64,000 nucleotides of DNA from Hyalomma asiaticum (Eukaryota > Arthropoda > Arachnida > Ixodida > Ixodidae): positions 149,925,915-149,989,914 of the forward strand of contig CM023483.1 of the NCBI GenBank assembly GCA_013339685.2. Direction: 5' to 3'. The position numbers were made by a program, and so were the translations under genes. The notes beneath the pieces were generated by a model. The model was not told the DNA's origin. It did no database searches and saw only the letters and a list, made by a program, of their open reading frames with translations. This document shows positions 1-11,913 of the stretch, in pieces; within the stretch, counting starts at the first letter, position 1, and every line of letters begins with the position of its first letter.

Positions 1-265
1 GTTGTCAAGGGCATGCTTTATTTTGTCAGTGAATGATAAAATAGCTGTTTTCAGTGGAATAGTTTCTGCGAAACCCATGTTGTTCAGGTGATAAGAGATT
101 AAATTTTTGGAAATAGTTTGTTAAGCGGTTAACAAGTAGTTTTTCTATGATCTTGCTAAAAAAGGGTAGCATACAGATTGGCCGATAGTTCGATATTAAT
201 TCTTTGTCACCTTTTTTGAATATGGGAGTTATTTTACCATGCTTTAACTCATCAGGACAATAAGC
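1..265 (-). pseudogene. Non-LTR retrotransposon RT fragment
   Basis: Read on the minus strand from about 258 to the window edge, this gives the first half of a CR1/L2-type reverse-transcriptase palm: CPDELKHGKITPIFKKGD, then NYRPICMLP, then EQHGFR. An extra A near position 50 shifts the frame just after YSTE, and TAILSFTDKI continues in the next frame. The catalytic YxDD part lies beyond the window. The upstream side stops at the direct repeat at 266. It is a decayed fragment, so no start codon is expected. Confidence 0.75.
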
Positions 266-371
266 ATGCTATGCAAGCTTATTGAGCTATTAGCACAATT
301 AGCGCAGTGTGTGCATATCTACTCGTCTCGTCCCTTCCTTGTCCTCTTGCGCTTTAGGTATGCTATGCAAG
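266..371. mobile_element. Short insert between 12-bp direct repeats, possibly PLE-derived
   Basis: ATGCTATGCAAG occurs at 266-277 and again at 360-371, enclosing 82 bp. The insert holds a pyrimidine-rich stretch (CCCTTCCTTGTCCTCTTGC) similar in style to the ends of the Penelope-like elements elsewhere in this window, which also make 11-12 bp target duplications. The duplication is seen directly; the PLE assignment is inference. Confidence 0.35.
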
Positions 372-469
372 TTTCTTGATGCTGCACCATGAATCAACGT
401 TCACCAAAGCTAGATTCCATATATGCCATCAAAATTTTCAGGTTCTGTTTCTTTTTTTTTGGATGTGGA

Positions 470-499
470 TTTATTTATTTATTTTTATTTATTTATTGG
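470..499 (-). repeat. (TAAA)n tail of a minus-strand LINE
   Basis: A run of TTTA units on the plus strand reads AATAAATAAA on the minus strand and directly follows the 3' untranslated region of the LINE at 500-1215. Short microsatellite tails of this kind are usual for CR1/L2 elements. Confidence 0.65.
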
Positions 500-1215
500 T
501 ACTGCAATCCCCTGGAGGGATTTTAGCAGGTGGGTACAAAGAAAACGTAAATATCGGCATATAACACCAGGCAAACAGATGGAACAGCCTATCACATTTC
601 ACATAGTAGGCAGCCATATAACACAAAGGAAACAAATAACTATCACTTGCGTTTTACAATGTAAACAAACGTAACAAAATATTACCGATGGCACATCACT
701 CTCATTTTAAGAAAAGAAAGCAAAGCTATCACACAAGAAAAATTATTTTCTCTGTTTTTTCCAGACTAGCGGCAAAGGATGTTAAAGATTATGTTGTGAC
801 TTGATGATTATTTAAACTATTCCAATCCTGCACAGTTCTGGGGAAAAAAGAATATTTAAAGCAGTTATTGCGGGTATGGAAGGGAGTTATTGTACGATCA
901 TGGCGTTGTCTAGTGGCGTAACCTGAAGAAAATGAAATAATTTTTCCAATATCTATCTTGTAATGCCCATTAATTATTTGATATAAATATTTTAATCGGG
1001 ATATGCGGTTTCTTTCTGAAAGTGGAGGTAAGTTAGCTCTGACTAACAGTTCATTCACCGAGGTTCGTCCGTAACTGTTATATATGAAGCGAACGGCTCT
1101 TCTTTGTATTTTTTCGACTTTATGAATATTCATTTGAGTAAATGGATCCCAGATCACCGCAGCATAATCAAGTATGGGTCGAAGTATGGGTCGATGTATG
1201 TGATCGATAGCTCAA
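500..1215 (-). pseudogene. CR1/L2-like LINE, C-terminal part of ORF2 and 3' end
   Basis: The open frame at 789-1157 (122 aa) starts with IWDPFTQMNIHKVEKIQRRA, the region after the RT thumb in CR1/L2-type elements. In the next frame upstream, RPILRPILDYAAV at about 1158-1200 supplies the preceding residues, so a frameshift lies near 1160. Below 789 is a non-coding 3' region ending in CCTCCAGGGGATTGCAGTACC and the TAAA tail. The copy is 5'-truncated near 1215. It belongs to the same clade as, but a different family from, the copies at 10763 and 40221. Confidence 0.75.
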
Positions 1216-2791
1216 AATATCTACGGCCAAGCAGCTTCAGCCGTCGATCAGTGTGCTCATTGCCAACTGAACGAGGCATTCGGCGCGCGCCAATTCTGAG
1301 CTTCACATTGCATCTGTCAACCTGATTCTCGGTGCGCCTTATCAACTGCTTGGCAAACATAAGATTAAAGCAAACAAATTTAAAAGCACTAGGAAAGCTG
1401 GTATCTGCATGTGAGGCAACGTAGGCACAGTCACGTTGTTCCTGTCGTAAGTCCCGTATTTTCCTCTCTATATGTACTGCCCTTCCTCGAAAAAAGAAAG
1501 CTGTGGAGAAAAGCAGCGGTCAAGACAACCTCATTTTTGTTCTGTTATCAAGAGCCAAGCGTGTACTTTTGCCACGCGTACCTCCACCCTTTACCAAGGA
1601 AAATATGGCAATGACCTGGCGACACTGGCACTAAGTTTCCATCCTCTGACCCACGTACTTGCCACATGCACTAGTCTTCAGCAGACTTGCTGACAGACGA
1701 AGCAGTGGATAAAGTGTACTAGTGTATCAGAAGTAAAACACCGGCCGCACATGCAAACTCCAAAACGTGACATTCTAGTTTTTTCCGAGGCGTTCTTAGC
1801 TCATGTGTCCATGACTGCCTATTTCTAGAAAATATGAAACACACAAATGCGAAGGATAGATATGCCTGCGACTGGAGAAATGAGAGGTAGAAAGCAGCAC
1901 AGCGACACTCAGAAACAACGTGGTTTTGATATCTGATGCACGTTTTCAATCGCATTGGTATAAGCAACGTGGAGCATTGTATTTCCATACAAGCTTACCT
2001 TAGACATTCTACACTCAAGCATTCGAGACAACTAAGAATTCCCTCGAACGCTTACCTCCAATCAGAAGTACGCATCGCAAAAGTGAAAATCTCGGCCTAC
2101 TATTTCCGTTACGAAACAGTGTGCCTGTTGCAGCTGCCTTCCGGGTGGCTACTCAAGGGCGCAAGACTTCGTTATTGCGTTCTCGTTGACTTTTGGGAGC
2201 ACAGTGAGCTCCCCCGACCTTTCGTAGCTGGATGACGCCGAAAAGTGCTGCTTTCTTGGCTCGAAAGCACCATCAGTGACAGCCTTCCAGCCTCTCTATG
2301 CCAGCAATAGCAGATGATTCCGCGATGGTGCCCTGAAGATTCCCTGAAGATTCCGCGATGGCACCCTGGCAGACGCACCCAGTATTGCCAGATCACAACG
2401 CATTATGAATATCCTCTACTTCGCTCTATCGTCGTTTGTGCCAGTTTTGTCGCCCCGGTGCCGGCATTTTACCCCCGAAATCTTGCACAAGCAGAGCGGG
2501 GGCTCTACATAAGTTTCATGGATTACCGCAAGTTGCGCAATGACCCTCGCCGACCGCACTCCGTGGAGTACGGCTATAGTAATACATCGCATTGCCCCGC
2601 GCTCGCTTGCGTACTCATCATATGTGCGGCTAAGTACGTCTCATCGACGACGCCTAATAATATTTTCCCCACGCGTGCTGCCTGTCCTAAACGGTGCTCC
2701 CTGCAGGCCCGAGATTGCACTTGTGCGCTCGCCTGCACGACCACGGTATGCACAGCGGCGCCTTGCTCGCACCTGCCTTGCGCTCATGCAC
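1216..2791. other. No gene recognised
   Basis: I see no element or exon here. GATTCCGCGATGG occurs at 2316 and 2349 (33-bp spacing), a small local duplication. Short open frames in this stretch show no familiar motif. Confidence 0.4.
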
Positions 2792-2910
2792 GTGCACTTC
2801 CGCAGACCCTGCGGAAGTGCACTCCCGATCACTCCGCGACTAGAGTGATCGGGATTTTTTTTTTTTATATAAAATCGCGATCGTGCTCGTCGCAACAGAC
2901 CGTGACGAGC
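2792..2910. repeat. Three consecutive hairpins
   Basis: First, GTGCACTTCCGCAG (2792-2805) and its exact reverse complement (2809-2822) are separated by 3 nt. Second, CCCGATCACT (2824-2833) pairs with 2844-2853 across 10 nt and is followed by a run of T. Third, GCTCGTC (2885-2891) pairs with 2904-2910 across 12 nt. The pairings are perfect. The source is unknown: a DNA-transposon end, a structured RNA or template-switch scars are all possible. Confidence 0.6.
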
Positions 2911-3484
2911 GACCAACATTCTGGAATTTAGTCGCTCTGATCGCAGCGATCCGAACGATTTGCTGTCGAAATTGCGCCGAGAAGCAGTTCCTGAGCTGTG
3001 TCGCTGTCATGACAGTGGGGTGTGTGTTTTATGATCGGAGCAATCGGAGCTGTGGATTACTGAATCTGGTACGTAGTACTACTCATAGCGACACGAGAAG
3101 GAAAAAATGCAACCTCGTACTTCAGCATTCCTCCACTTGTATGTTTTTATTAATTACAGGGCAGCAGTGGGTTGTGGTTTAGTTTTGTTGTGTATTACGT
3201 CGAGCTTTCGCTTCGATGTAGTGCAACACACGAACGTATTTTGTTCCGTGCGCAGTGAAAGGTTCCCGCCGGTTCATGCACTCGAGTTGACTTGACGCTA
3301 TCAAATGTGTACAGCTTGCCTTGCATACACAAGGATTCTTTTTTTCTCTCTCTCTCTTTTCGAGATCACCTGTGGTTGCAACACAGCCAAGGTATTACAG
3401 CATGTACTTTTCTTTGCGTGCACTCACACGTGCATTGCAGGTTGTAAATACTATGAGCCTACGATAATAATGATTGAGCAGAAT
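2911..3484. other. No gene recognised; short (CT)n
   Basis: Only a short CT microsatellite near 3343-3360 stands out. Confidence 0.4.
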
Positions 3485-3640
3485 GTGGTCACGAGGCATC
3501 CGATGGCGGGCTGCTTTTTTGTGCGCCACTTCCGTGAATGCTCTCGCTTTTCGTCCGCATCAAAATGAGGCCGCCGTGGCCGGAAATTGAACTCGCGTTC
3601 TAGCCGCGCAATATCATGAGCGCGACACACGAACTTACAA
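3485..3640 (-). mobile_element. tRNA-derived SINE fragment (Ruka-like)
   Basis: On the minus strand there is a tRNA-like promoter B-box region (GCGAGTTCAATTTCCGGCC), then CACGGCGGCC and a body that starts TTTTGATGCGGACGAAAA. As I recall the Ruka SINE of Rhipicephalus, it has CCGGCCACGGCGGCCGCATT followed by a GATGGGGGCGAAA body, so this looks like a diverged partial copy. The 3' half is missing. Related copies are at 16018 and 28052. Confidence 0.6.
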
Positions 3641-5403
3641 TTAAGGTGCTTTGTCAAGATGTCAAGACCTTCGTGTGTTGCCGGAACTTTCTGAACTGTT
3701 AGTGCATGCAGTTTTCATGGATACGGGACGCGCTAATTAACCATAAATACTTCGCCTTACACCGATGCCATAAATCAGGCATGTCTTTGTTGAACTGAAT
3801 ATGCGACCCGTAACTAAATTCAGATCATGTTTGGTGTATTAATGTGTGCTTTTATAACGTATCATATCAGGAATGCTAACAACCTTGTTGATTTACTTTC
3901 AAAGCGTTGATGCACAACAAGTATTATTATCATCTCGTGGACTATATTTTTTTTTTCCTTGACATATATTTATAGGATTTGTATATTTACTGTACCTGTT
4001 CTCATTTTATGTGGTGATGATTATTTGTAAAAGCTTCGTGGATGTAACAACCCTTCAAAGAAGATTACTTGTGCCCGTAAATGCTTGCAGTATACTTGAT
4101 TTCTCTTGTTTATGATGTTAATTATAGCACATCACTTACAAAGAAATGCACACAACAGCTGAAAAGCGGGCAAACAGCCTGCAAAGTTCATATATAGAAG
4201 AAAATGTGAAAGATCACAGCTAATCAAAATCATGCACGGAAGTTGCCTTGTTACATCCTTTTCTGTACGTTATAGTTTCCTCTTGGGTATGGACCACTCT
4301 CGCCCTTCTATAGCCATTCAGGTGTGAATGTGCTTATTCAGGTGCTAAGTCATGCCAGACTAAATAGAAACAGCTCGCTGACACATTTGAGAATGGTTTC
4401 ATTATTATATAAATCCTGCTTTTACAATTGCATAAGTTTACAGAACTGTACAGTTTTTGAACATAATTTCTGATGAAATTAAAGCACCGTGTATGTAACT
4501 TTGTCATGGCATTATAAAACCGATTTCCACAAGTGAAGTGTGTACGTTTGCACATTGTGTAGTTTTATTTTTATGTAATACGTACTGCAAACAAATTAAG
4601 GTCCAACCAGGAAAGTAATTGTGAGAACAGCACATGTACATGAATCTCTCTATTAAAATTCATAAGAGAAAATTAAGTGTGCATTAATGCGTAAACATGA
4701 CCCAACTAAAGTACGACACGATGCACTTGGTATGCATGGCAGAAATGGTGCGTCTCGGCAGTGCATGCTGTTTTGCAGCCATGCCTGGGAAAAAAATATA
4801 CATCTTAAACAAGCATGTCAAAAAATCTGTGCACTAAATGTGCATGTTAGTCGAGGGACTCTTAGTGTTGCATCTTTATTGAAGACATTCCAAGGCCTAA
4901 TTACCAGCTTATTAAAGTATAGCAAAAGATTGCGATATTTATAACATTTGAATGTAAATTATGTCACACAGAAGGGTCTTGCACTGCTTGTTCTTAAGGA
5001 GTCGCAAACAACAGTTTAGCAGTGATGCCTCAACTGTTACGTTTGTCTTTCACAAGACTGTTGGCTTAGTTGATCTAAAACAAGAAGAGAACAACAGGAA
5101 GAGTGGCACTTCCAGCTACCTTATTCAAGGCGCTAACCAAAGAATATATACACACAGAAAGCATGCGCTGTCCCTTTCCAACCTCAAACCATCCAGCAAT
5201 CAAGCAATCTCGTCTCTGGTGCATATAACATAACTGACACATAGCTGATAATTGACAATTTGTACAGGCAACAAAACATACAATGATTCTTTTTTACAAC
5301 TTGCCATTTATATATATATATTTTTATCTGTCACTTGCCATGGTGGCTGCGCCAGTTTGCAAAAACAGAAAGTAAGCTCACACTATCTTAAAGCGAAAAC
5401 CTT
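3641..5403. other. AT-rich non-coding stretch
   Basis: No coding or repeat signature recognised. By position this is RIC8 intron or downstream DNA (minus strand). Confidence 0.4.
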
Positions 5404-5490
5404 ATACTGTCGAACACGGATATATCGAACTTAGAGGGGATCGAGAATTAGTTCGATATATGAAAAATTCCATTTAAAAAATACAGGCCC
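5404..5490. mobile_element. Terminal repeat of a Tigger/pogo-type transposon
   Basis: The sequence ACTGTCGAACACGGATATAT followed by CGAACTTAGAGGGGATCGAG and a TTCGATATA repeat resembles the termini of Tigger-like elements. It lies just beyond the C-terminal end of the transposase remnant at 5545-6840. A matching inverted copy to the right of 6840 was not found, so the element has lost one end. Confidence 0.5.
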
Positions 5491-5544
5491 CGAGACCTTA
5501 CCAGTGGTGGACGATCACCTACAATCGGCGCATTGAAGAATGAC

Positions 5545-6840
5545 AACTATTTCCGCACACACGATGCAACAACATGTTTTATTTGTATGAAAAAGAAATA
5601 GCTTATCTTGACCTGCTTCTTTGTCTTCGAAATGAAGTTGAAGATGTTGGCCTCGATCTTATCGAGGCTGTCCAGGTGCGACAGCCCGGTTCCCTCCATG
5701 TCGACGCCACAACAACGAATCAAGCTGAACGCTGCCGCCACTTCAGCGGCGGAGTACGCATGTGTAGCCGCCGCCTCGTCCAGACGATTTTCGTCGCCAC
5801 TTGAGCTGTCAGCCTGGGCATCCTGGGTCCCTACGACCGCAGCTACAATATCCTCGTCAGTGAAGCTCGCAACAGCCTGAACACTGCAGTCCACTTCCAC
5901 GAAATCGTCCGCAGACACTTCGGGTGGAATGGCAGCCGAGAGGAGGGACGACAACTCGCGAAACGTGTCGTCTGTGCACTCTTTGTCGCCATCTTCACCG
6001 GTTTCCGCAAGTTTCGCCATCACGAAGCCTGCCTTCCGGAAGCAGTTGGCCACTGTGTCCATCTTCAAGTCTTGCCAGGCGCCCGTCATCATTTGAATGG
6101 CACCAAGAAGGTCAACCTTCAGCTCGGTGCCCATGCGGAGGTTGACCAGCAGCCTATCAAGGAGTCGCCTCCTGTAGCCCACCTTGAAGGACTTGATGAT
6201 GCCCTTGCCGAGCACTTGCAACTTCGATGTTGTGTTGGCTGGCAGAAACTTCAGCTCGATGTTTGAACTCTCAGGTGGTGTGGTGGGCCCAGCAGTTGTC
6301 CACAAGAAGGCAAGCGCGATGCCTCGACTTGCCCACGCTTGCAGCCATTCTGGGAACAGCTGACGTGTCATCCACGCCTTCTTGTTTGAGGTGTAGTGAA
6401 TGAGGAGCTGCTTAGAGTTCCTAAAACAGCGCGGTGCCCTCCCGATCACAAAGGGCTGGAGCTTCCAAGACCCATCCATGTTGGCTGCCAGCAGAACGCT
6501 CATGCAAACTTTACTCATTTTGCCACCGTGACATGTGCGATCCCGGACGCCGAGTCTTGACCGGCAGCATTTGCCAACAGAAACCGGTCTCTTCGGCACT
6601 GAATATTTCCGCGGGTGAAAACTTCGCTGAGATTTCCGGCCACTCCTTCGTCATCCACAGCTGGATGTCCTGGCTGCTTACGGCTTCGCTTTTGCCAGAA
6701 ATGGTTTTGCTGACGATGTTGTAGCGTTGCTTAAATCGGGGAAGCTATGTGGCTTCACGTGCGGCTTGCGGCTTCACCGTGAGAAGCCGCATGCCGCTCG
6801 TTCGTTTCTTCGCTGTTGACCGGTTGACAGTCGCCATTTT
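5545..6840 (-). pseudogene. Tigger/pogo-like DDE transposase, broken
   Basis: This is a remnant of a cut-and-paste transposase of the CENP-B/Tigger group. The initiator region MATVNRSTAKKRTS lies near 6836. A following internal deletion removes nearly all of the N-terminal helix-turn-helix DNA-binding part, and RYNIVSKTISGKSE appears by 6724. The block FSAEETGFCW matches the first catalytic motif (normally ADETG), with Glu in place of the usual Asp. The main open frame (5547-6599) then has NKKAWMT, LPANTTSKLQ and an acidic tail. The second catalytic motif LVDNC is readable only in another frame near 6300, so frameshifts flank it. The protein is inactive. Confidence 0.85.
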
Positions 6841-7294
6841 TCTGGTTTTGTGGCATAGAGAGCTAGCCAAGAGTTAATCGGAAGCGAAAGGCCATCGCAT
6901 TGGAATGAAACGCAGCCACCATAAAGGCTGTCGCCACGGATGCCGAGCCACGGGATACTGATTCTATCTAGCTTTTACTTATTTATATTTTTTTTACTGT
7001 TCGTTAAATAAAATTTCATTGCACGTGTGGCTCTAAGTATTACTGCGAGTCGGAATGCCGTCTTTATTGCACATTAAAATGTCCTTCTCAGCTTGAAAAA
7101 TGTTTTCGTGGTAAACACAACCCCCAACTTTGCTTCTCTTTTACAGAAAAAAAAAAAAGTGTTTCTTATGCTAGTAAATACGGAAATTTGCTTTCATAAG
7201 TCTCATCAATTTGCTGCAGCCTATTTCATTAATTTGTTTTGAATGTAATAAAACTTACTGTTACATTACCTCCTGTCTTGCAACTCTCTATTAC
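6841..7294. other. No gene recognised
   Basis: AT-rich, with no motif beyond homopolymer runs. The expected right end of the Tigger element is not visible here. Confidence 0.4.
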
Positions 7295-7395
7295 TACACA
7301 CATATTCGATATCCCATTCGATAATTAAGGCCTGTTTTTTGCCTTATTCGTATTCGATTCGTATTTGACAATTTCAGTAATTGCACATCTCTAGT
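7295..7395 (-). mobile_element. hAT-like terminal fragment
   Basis: On the minus strand the stretch begins TAGAGATGTGCAATTACTG and runs into repeats of TTCGA/ATTCG separated by a few bases (ATTCGATATC, TTCGATAAT, ATTCGTATTCG). AGAGATGTGC ends with subterminal TTCG repeats are typical of hAT MITEs. The other end was not found. Confidence 0.4.
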
Positions 7396-7609
7396 TAATT
7401 TAGGACAATACAGAGGAAATGTGCCGAAGGACATGGCTAAAGGCAAACACTGCCTGACTCAATGCGACTTTACAGAAGGCGAAACACCATTCTTCATTTA
7501 CATGTGCTGTAGTTCCGATTGTGGCTCAATAGTTAAACCCATCTAGCGAGAAAATATTTTGATGGCACACTGATGCCGATTGTGTAGGCTGCAAAGGCCG
7601 ACCACTCAC

Positions 7610-7704
7610 CCATGCAGTTGGTCCTTGGCCTCGTCAGTGGCGACGTCGCAGAGAAGCAGGTCATGCAGGAGGCCCACCAAGCGTTCAAAATGAACTTCTT
7701 CCTC
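7610..7704 (-). CDS. Ric8: RIC8 (synembryn) internal exon
   Basis: A 95-nt minus-strand exon lies between a good acceptor (CCCACACAG before 7704) and a good donor (GTGAGT after 7610). It starts in phase 0, ends in phase 2 and encodes EEEVHFERLVGLLHDLLLC followed by DVATDEAKDQLHG. This matches the RIC8 segment after the conserved LKVLFN helix (DEEDAALYRHLGTLLRHC in the human protein, from memory). RIC8 is a cytoplasmic armadillo-repeat chaperone and exchange factor of G-alpha subunits. The exon joins in frame to the one at 15616-15779. The following exon was not found in the remaining 7.6 kb. Confidence 0.8.
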
Positions 7705-10285
7705 CTGTGTGGGTCACAATGCCAGTTCATGATTGCAGCAATGACAAGTGCGACAAAACAAATGAGCCATTCATTCATATACACTGCATCACCGTTGCAC
7801 TATAGCAGAGGTGACTGCAAGCAGCACAGCACAGAACAAAAAAATGAAGCTCGAGCTTCACCTTTAAAAGTGGAACGCGTTAGCATGAGTGCGGCCTGGC
7901 GGATGCTTATGCAAACGGCCTACCCGCACCCCGTATAGACATTTTTCTCGTGGGTGCCACCATGCGGGCGGCACCGTCTCCGATTTGGCAACCCACTAAT
8001 TTGGGCGAATGCTTGTGTTTTCAGGCCAGTGTGCGGGCAACTTCAGTCTTGGTTGCTTTCTTTAGTTCTGGGGCGCTCAAGTTCACATGAATGCAGGCTA
8101 TGTACATGGAAAAGGAATCTGCAAGACGTTCTGATAAGCTTTCAGCCTTTTACAGTCTTTTATTTAAGCACTGTACGTCGTGAATGAGTCACAAAGTATT
8201 GGTGCAATGTATTCACCCATCGTCTCTCTGTTCGCAAAGCACGAACATGCTCCTGCGCTTTCTGGCCGAGCATCCTTTGGGGATACAATGGACTATTTCA
8301 TGGAGTCGTATTTTATCGGCTTTTTTTAACGCTTTTAGTCCTTCGCATCGGTTACCGCTCTTACATGCGGTCGTGGATAGGCCGTGGACTAGTGTTTGTG
8401 TTAGGAGAAAGGAAACGGGAGAGACGGGAATGAGGGTGACAAAAGAACGCTACTTCTCGGGGCTGTCGGCTTTCACGATGGCTAGATGGAGTTTGCAGGC
8501 AATGCATTGCAGAGATTGTGGTTGGCCTGTCAGATGGGCACTTTCAGAGTAATTTGAACTAAAGCTTCTTTACTTGAAGGGAGTGGGTACACTGTCACAC
8601 GAGCATGCCTGGGGAGCATTGCTTGAAAGGAGCTGAGGGAGTCTGGGTTTGTACCTAGACTGTAAGGAACCACTCTCGCTTGCAGCTGGCACACAACAGA
8701 AAAAATAAAATTACTTGGTGCCAATACAATGCACTGATTGATACACCACCCTTGTGTACTCCGGAAACACACCTTCAGCCCGAGGGCTGCTGCACTGCAG
8801 CAGCGGCCGCTGCGACGTTGTGATTGGCTGCTGGGATAGGGTGGCTAGCTGGAGATAGGTGACAATGTATTGTCTGTTAGGTGCCAAGGTGCCTGTGTGG
8901 TATACCCTTTCCACACCGGCGGCGACACGGTTTTGAACGGTCACATTCTTGAACGTGCGTTGTCTGCCGTTGCAGTGCTAGCTGTTGTAATGTTTCAGTG
9001 TACAAACGCTCTAGTGCACTTCATTTTAATGTGCCAGCATACAAAGAAAAAATGAAGAAGAAAACATGCACAAATAATTTATCCGAGCATTTATGGCCTA
9101 TTTATTTTGTCTCTTCTTGGAGCAACAGAAGCATCAAGTGTACGTTGTGGGTTTTGCTAAATGTATCTGTGGAAACTATGTAGCACTGACACAACTCTTT
9201 TACACTAATGCACCTTCGAAGCCTCTGCGGTCCTTAACTTCAAAGGAGCTTTGGTATGTCCGTGTTACTGAAGTGTTAAATGGTTGTCTTGGTTTTGCAT
9301 TACATGCCTGGCCCGTGCCCATTTGTTCCTTCTTGATATTTACTAGGATGTCGTTTACAAGTGTTTTCTGCTTGACCTAGTCCGTTTTATTTCTGTGCCT
9401 GAAGGTCACGCCCATCGTTTCCGTACCATTTAAAGCTGCATCATCCTCAAGTTAAAGGGACTGTCTACCGCTCGGAAAATCTTTTTAGATTGCAGTAAAA
9501 ATGGGCAGATTGTGCATCACATTTACGGGAATGAGCATGCTTTTACGCTACAAAAAAGGAATTATGTTTTTAATTTTGCTTTGAAAGTGGTGCAAAAGGT
9601 GATGCTAGCGACACCCAACAGCGTGTTCGTCAATTTCCAAGTGTAAAAGAATAAACCCACGCAGGCAAACGTATTCTGTTGAAAAACAATTATGTAAGTC
9701 TTACAAGCATACCTCACCCTATGGGACATTTTTTTATAGCATGCAAGAGCACGCTATAACAAGGTATAAAAGGTACTTCTTTTCGCTGCTTTCAGAGTGG
9801 CGCAGGTGCTGCTGCCTTCGTCCTGCCTGTAGTGCTACGCTTGTCATGCATGCGGCGCTGAATGTGCGCACCCTTCACTTTCCCTCGCCTCTCCTCCTCG
9901 CCACCTCAGGAATGTCATCCTTGGAAATGGCTCCTGTTGAGAAGAAGCCTCCCACGCACAAAAGGGTTGCCAGGGAGACGAGGGCGCATCGCGCCCAGTA
10001 CCATTGTTGTCAGCGTCTGTACACATAGGAAAGGAGTGACTTCGTAGATGAAAAAATACTCTTTTAATAATTTCTATTCAGTTTCTGAACAAACCACTCC
10101 ACGCTGGGACACTTTGAAAGCATTTTACACACTACGACGCTTGAAATACATTTTTCAAATCTGATGAAACCCTGTTGCGTGGCATACCAGGCGTCGTTCT
10201 GTATTTTGAAGGACATCATCATTGCGGGTGTTTCACATGAAGAGCTGGCTTGCTGCCTCTGCAATGTCATGTCCTCAGTCAGTTT
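7705..10285. other. RIC8 intron, no repeats identified
   Basis: By the exon order this belongs to the 7.9-kb intron between the exons at 15616 and 7610. I see no coding signature. The stretch from 9440 to 9720 is AT-rich and may be an old repeat, but I cannot name it. Confidence 0.45.
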
Positions 10286-10762
10286 CAAGAGATGGGTTGA
10301 AAGTCAACAAGGACTAGTGTAATCTTGGGGCGGATCGCGTGGAACTTCTCGGGTTCCTCATCGATGGCGAAGGGGTCCATCAAATGCCCAGCAAGACGCG
10401 GGCGATCACTAACCCACCTCGTCCCACGAACAAAGCCGAACTGTAGGCTTTTCTGGGGCTCGTAAACTTTTACCATGCATCCCTACCCCACAAGGCAACA
10501 ATTGCCGAGCCGTTACATCGCCTGCTGGACAAGCCTGCAACTTGGGGCTGGGATCGGGAGCAACAGGATGCATTTGTCGGTGTCAAACAACTCCCGGCAT
10601 CTAACCAAGTCCGTACACATTTTGGTGAAAGGAAACCAGTGCACCTAGTGTGCTATGCATCACCGTATGGTACTGGAGACATGCTCAGCCACCCATTGCC
10701 AGACGGAACCGAAGCTCCGATCGCCTTTTATTCACGAACCTTGTCTGCCGCCGAGAGGAACT
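10286..10762 (+). pseudogene. Gypsy RT thumb, connection and RNase H start
   Basis: The frame reads RVEFLGFLIDGEGV, then AITNPPRPTNKAEL, AEPLHRLLDKPATWGWD and APIAFYSRTLSAAERN. These are the RT thumb, the connection and the first strands of RNase H. There is a stop near 10312 and a frame change near 10440. The frame is cut after ERN at 10762, where the LINE tail begins. Confidence 0.85.
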
Positions 10763-11703
10763 TATTCATTCATTCATTCTTTATTCCTTAAAGACCCTGA
10801 CAAGGGGTATTACATAAGGGGTGGGATTACAAAAAATAAAACATCGTTACTATAAAACAAACGCAGACACTTCTGTGAAAGCAGATGGATAGGTGATGGC
10901 AGCGAGGTCGTAGGGAAGGCCGTTCCAGTCTACAACCACACGAGGGAAAGAAGAAGACGAAAATGTAACAGTGCACACATTGTGGCAAGCACAATTTAAA
11001 CAATGACCTGTGCGATGTGATATGCATGCTGGCGGCGAGATGTATGGTGCGATGGCAAGAGAACTGCAAAAAAATATGTGAAATAATGATAAGTTGAAAA
11101 TGCGACGTCTACGTGAAAGAGATGCTAGATTCGAGGCTGATTTTATGATGATATGCTTATGTCGTATGAATATGCTGAATGACTGAACCTAGCAGCGCAA
11201 TTCTGAACGGATTCAAGGGCGTTGATGAGGTAATTTTCATGCGGGCACCAGATGGGAGAAGCGTATTCATGTTTAGGTCTGATGAAAGATGTGTATGCTA
11301 AATGTCTTACGCGAGAAGGAGCTTTTAGTAAATGATGTTTAAAGAATCCTAGCTTTTTGTTAGCAGATGCTACGATGTTGCTGATATGTAAACACCAATC
11401 AAGTTCATTAGTTATAGTGATGCCTAGGTATTCGAAGCACTTGACTGATTCGATGGGTTCATTATTTATTATACAAGATGTGAGAGATGGATTGCAACAG
11501 CGGGTTATTGACATAGCCTTGCACTTAGAAGGCTCTAGTAGCATTAGCCATTTATCGCGCCAGTTATGAATATATTTTAGGTCAGTTTGGTGGTTTTGGT
11601 CATTCGTATTAGATATAGTGCGGTAAACAACACAGTGGTCAGTAAATATGTGAATATTACTAGAGACACAGAGGGGTAGATCATTAATATATATTAAATC
11701 AAG
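10763..11703 (-). pseudogene. CR1-type LINE, 3' end of ORF2 and 3' UTR
   Basis: A minus-strand insertion in the gypsy RNase H region. From 5' to 3' it has DLIYINDLPLCVSSNIHIF, then TDHCVVYR in place of the catalytic ADDCVIYR (Ala to Thr, second Asp to His), an open frame at 11143-11544 with CFEYLGITI, LGFFKHHLL and NALESVQNCAARF, and a 3' UTR. The 3' UTR contains CCCTTATGTAATACCCC and ends in a short (GAAT)n tail. It is of the same family or a close relative of the full copy at 40221-44395, which has the same 3' end. It is 5'-truncated just upstream of the FADD motif. Confidence 0.85.
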
Positions 11704-11913
11704 CCGGGCAGTGGCTCGGGTTGATCATCCCAGATCAACATTAGGCGCTCGCTATTGTGGCAGGTGTGAAGACAACACAGCTTGCTGGCCTAGTCGGTAT
11801 TTACTTGCGTGTGTGTCTTTTCCGAGCCTGCTGTCCAGTGCCGCTTGTCCTGTTCCTGTGTTTCTACCTTTGTGTGTATGTTGTTCTAGTGGTGGCTTCA
11901 TCATGTCCTTAAG

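Noticed and set aside
2314..2931. 205-aa plus-strand open frame as a gene
   Set aside because: No family motif, runs through the three hairpins and a small duplication, and opposite-strand frames of similar length overlap it.
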